Below are positions 61,701-64,000 of a DNA stretch of 64,000 bases, piece by piece. Origin of the DNA: Steromphala cineraria. Lineage: Eukaryota; Mollusca; Gastropoda; Trochida; Trochidae. The notes below the pieces were generated by a model. It saw only the letters and a list, made by a program, of their open reading frames with translations, did not search any database and was not told the origin of the DNA. Location of the stretch: contig OU744721.1 in assembly GCA_916613615.1 (NCBI GenBank), positions 77,381,060 through 77,445,059 of the forward strand, given 5' to 3'. The position numbers were made by a program, and so were the translations under genes. The stretch's first letter is position 1. Each line of letters opens with the position of its first letter.

Positions 61701-61926
61701 TCAGTTAAAAATGGTTGGGAGAAGAGGTGATGCATTTCATTGTGAATCATCTCGCATATTACATTTATCTTATCAATTGTTAAATATCAAATAGTAAAGA
61801 GATATAGTTGCGTGTGTGTTATTTCAGGGATTCGTTGTTATTCAACATCCGCAAATTTAGCTTAAAACCGAGGGCGTTTAAACTTACCAATTCTCTCTTC
61901 CATGTAAATTTTGGCAGGGGATGATT
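58744..61926 (-). CDS. AprA / PhoPQ-related protein, C-terminal five exons
   Basis: Exons in reading order are 61926-61888 (NHPLPKFTWKREL), 61627-61539 (TAKGGRITVV ... HWAKTIGGE), 60924-60831 (RDFRLLVGTP ... VVWHSEPVEYL), 59976-59911 (GNNTFKAEFENPDVGWQAF) and 58863-58744 (MTFRGANN ... CRGTLL, TAA). Each has AG/GT borders. Junction phases are 0, 2, 0 and 0, and the split Arg codon AG|A is restored between exons two and three. Together they give 135 residues matching the C-terminal end of PF10142-type proteins, known from bacterial PqaA and Dictyostelium AprA, a secreted proliferation repressor. The catalytic-like alpha/beta-hydrolase part would lie in exons beyond the window or behind the repeat at 62.4 kb. 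Two Cys near the end (DCSGAAC) fit a secreted protein. Family assignment comes from remembered signatures, so it is not certain. Confidence 0.82.
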
Positions 61927-62417
61927 CTATAACAATTAAAAAAACAATCGTGATAGTCAATTTTGTCAAAAATGAAAACCGGTAACACAATATATATTCT
62001 ACCACGATAATGGTTTATTTTATTAACTATGACAATTAAAAAAACATATCCTGGTAAGTCATTTTAAAAAAAATTTAAAACAAATAAAATGCAATTAACA
62101 TTTAAACATAAGAAGTTGTTTCATACCATCTCCACCACAATTTTGCCACAATCAGATTTCAAATTAGAAATGTATGTTTACTAGGATATGAATTGATCTA
62201 TTAATGCTTATGTCATGAGTCATAACACTTGGAAGATAGGTCCAGAAAAATGGAAATTACGTTGGATAAACATTTCTTCGTCATAATATTGACCTGTCTG
62301 AGCGGCATTCTAGATTATCTACCTCTTGATATAACATTTTAGATTAAATCGAGAATAGATATACCAGTATATGTTTGACATTGATAGAGCTAATGCCACC
62401 AAGACAAAAGAGAGAAG
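61927..62417. other. Intron of the AprA-like gene, nothing recognised
   Basis: Upstream exons of the minus-strand gene were sought here. A block at 62125-62165 has a donor-like GTATGA but no acceptor, so none is called. Confidence 0.4.
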
Positions 62418-63818
62418 AAAATAGAGCCATTGGCTCTGTAGCTCATCAGGCATCATATCAAGTTTGCTTTATACAGGCCAGATGAGCTAAAAATTAAACT
62501 GATGTTATCTATTGCAAGAAAACCTATAAAAAAATAACAAGACAAATGTAACGATTTCGGAATAAATTTCCTTACCCAAATGATTTATTATTATTCAACA
62601 CTTTCTAGATCGCCAATATTAGACATTGAAAGAAGTCCACACTAAAATATCCAAGGTGAAATATATTTGCCATAAACTGTCATCTAATGGAGAAAAATAG
62701 GTTTTTAAGATTGTGACCCCTGTGACCCTATTTGGGGTCATGGGGTCACGAATCCTACAGTTTAGAATCCCAATTGGCCAAGGAGTCTACATGCAGTCTT
62801 TCAGCTCAATAGACATTTTGGAACTGAAGATGATGATGAAAGTAAGTTTTTAAGGTTGTGACTCCTTTGACCCTAATTTGGGTCATGGGGTCACGAAATC
62901 TACAGTTTAGAATCCCCAATGGCAAAGGAGTCTGCACATATAATTTCAGCTCTCTAGACCTTTTGGAACTTGAGAAGAAGATGAAAATAGTTTTTTAAGG
63001 TTGTGACCCCTGTGACCCTATTTCGGGTCACAGGGTCAACAAAGTTACAAATTAGAATCCCCATTGTCCAAGGAGTCTGCACATATAATTTTTAACTCTC
63101 TAGTCCTTTTGGAACTGAAGAAGAAGATGAGAATTGTTTTTTAAGGTTGTGACCCCTGTGACCCTATTTGGGGTCATGGGGTCACGAAATCTACAATTAA
63201 GAATCCCCATTGGCCAAGGCGTCTGCACATATCATTTTCAACTCTCTAGTCCTTTTAGAACTGGACAAGAAGATGAAAATAGGTTTTTAATGTTGTGACC
63301 CCTGTGACCCTATTTGGGGTCATGGGGGGACGAAATCTACAATTAAGGATCCCCATTGGCCAAGGAGTCTGCACATATCATTTTTAACTCTCTACTCCTT
63401 TTAGAACTGGAGAAGAAGATGAAAATAGGTTTTTAAGGTTGTGACCCCTGTGACCCTATTTAGGGTCACAGGGTCACCAAAGTTACAATTTAGAATCCCC
63501 ATTGGCCAAGGAGTCTGCACATATAATTTTTAACTCTCTACTCCTTTTGGAACTGGAGAAGAAGATGAAAATAGGTTTTTAAAGTTGTGACCTCTGTGAC
63601 CCTATTTGGGGTCACAGGGTCACCAAAGTTACAAATTAGAATCTCCATATGCTAAGGTACCTGTACACAAAATTTCAGCTCTCTAATGTGTATGGTTCAT
63701 GAGGAGAAGTCGAAAGTGTCAAAAGTTTACGGACGGATGGACGGACGACGGACCAAGGACGGACGACGGGCCATGCCATAAGCTCATCTGGACTTTCAGT
63801 CCTGATGAGCTAAAAAAA
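62418..63818 (-). mobile_element. Modular Helentron/pearl-like element (copy d), complete and inverted
   Basis: The continuous copy used to interpret copy b. On the minus strand it begins at 63818 with TTTTTTTTAGCTCATC, carries the microsatellite near 63770-63730, then 6-7 units of about 145 bp (63640-62715), the tail TTAAAAACCTATTTTTCTCC and finally the palindrome AGAGCCAATGGCTCT (62437-62423). It sits in an intron, or just upstream, of the AprA-like gene. Confidence 0.8.
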
Positions 63819-64000
63819 AGAGCCACTCCGCGATCTTAATCATATAAAATTTTGCTTTGATACGAACGTAAAGTGCATAATTAATTATATAAATCCGAAA
63901 AATCTCACTCATTCATCTCAAAATGGCCAATATACGGTAAAAACTTGTTTTCATTGAAAATCTTAAAACAGTCATTTATGTTCGCGGAAGGCAAATTGAC
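63819..64000. other. Window end, nothing recognised
   Basis: Short AT-rich stretch with no supported feature. Confidence 0.4.

Noticed and set aside
62125..62165. Candidate further upstream exon of the AprA-like gene
   Set aside because: Donor-like site present but no acceptor and no recognisable peptide.

Overview
The window is animal DNA: large exons with GT-AG introns, very AT-rich introns, and dense, layered mobile DNA. The families present point to a lophotrochozoan, most likely a bivalve mollusc. They include a giant RNF213-type AAA+ protein, an AprA/PhoPQ-related gene, DIRS-type reverse transcriptases, an L1/Tx1-like LINE, and modular repeats of hairpin plus satellite core like those of bivalve genomes. 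The species cannot be fixed from the sequence.

Two host genes can be assembled. (1) A + strand RNF213/mysterin-like gene fills 7.1-47.0 kb. Its coding exons are 7100-8799 and 22603-34666 (a single 12,064-bp exon), followed by a proposed last coding exon 45204-45321 (stop at 45318) and a 3' UTR exon from 46707 with a poly(A) signal at 47015. Splice phases agree at every junction, giving about 4,626 residues; a possible start exon lies at 6641-6709. Two AAA+ motors are well preserved, no RING finger is visible, and only a degenerate RZ-like Cys cluster remains. (2) A - strand gene for the C-terminal 135 residues of an AprA/PhoPQ-related (PF10142-type) protein is spread over five small exons between 61926 and 58744. 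All four junctions are phase-consistent. The two genes are convergent and separated by an 8-kb satellite array.

Layout: 0-0.2 kb, tail of a hairpin/satellite repeat; 0.56-2.4 kb, decayed DIRS-like retroelement (-); 2.4-7 kb, small foldback elements and a 500-bp interspersed repeat; 8.8-22.6 kb, a giant intron. That intron holds a pogo-like MITE, an 11-copy 146-bp tandem array belonging to a modular element, and, inside that element, a 7.9-kb insertion bounded by TTAA. The insertion has palindromic TTATAAG-rich terminal inverted repeats and carries an octamer/ETS/NRF1 promoter cluster with a candidate spliced transcript. At 34.7-45.2 kb is the next giant intron, holding a hAT-like MITE that was itself split by a nearly intact 5.66-kb LINE (target-site duplications visible for both), plus a second decayed DIRS-type RT. 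At 47.2-55.1 kb is a satellite of about 174-bp A/B dimers with a higher-order period of about 2.83 kb. At 58.7-61.9 kb are the AprA-like exons, and at 62.4-63.8 kb an inverted copy of the modular repeat.

The RNF213-like gene is thus a large coding core whose introns have become a stack of nested insertions. Their order can be read directly from the broken repeats.
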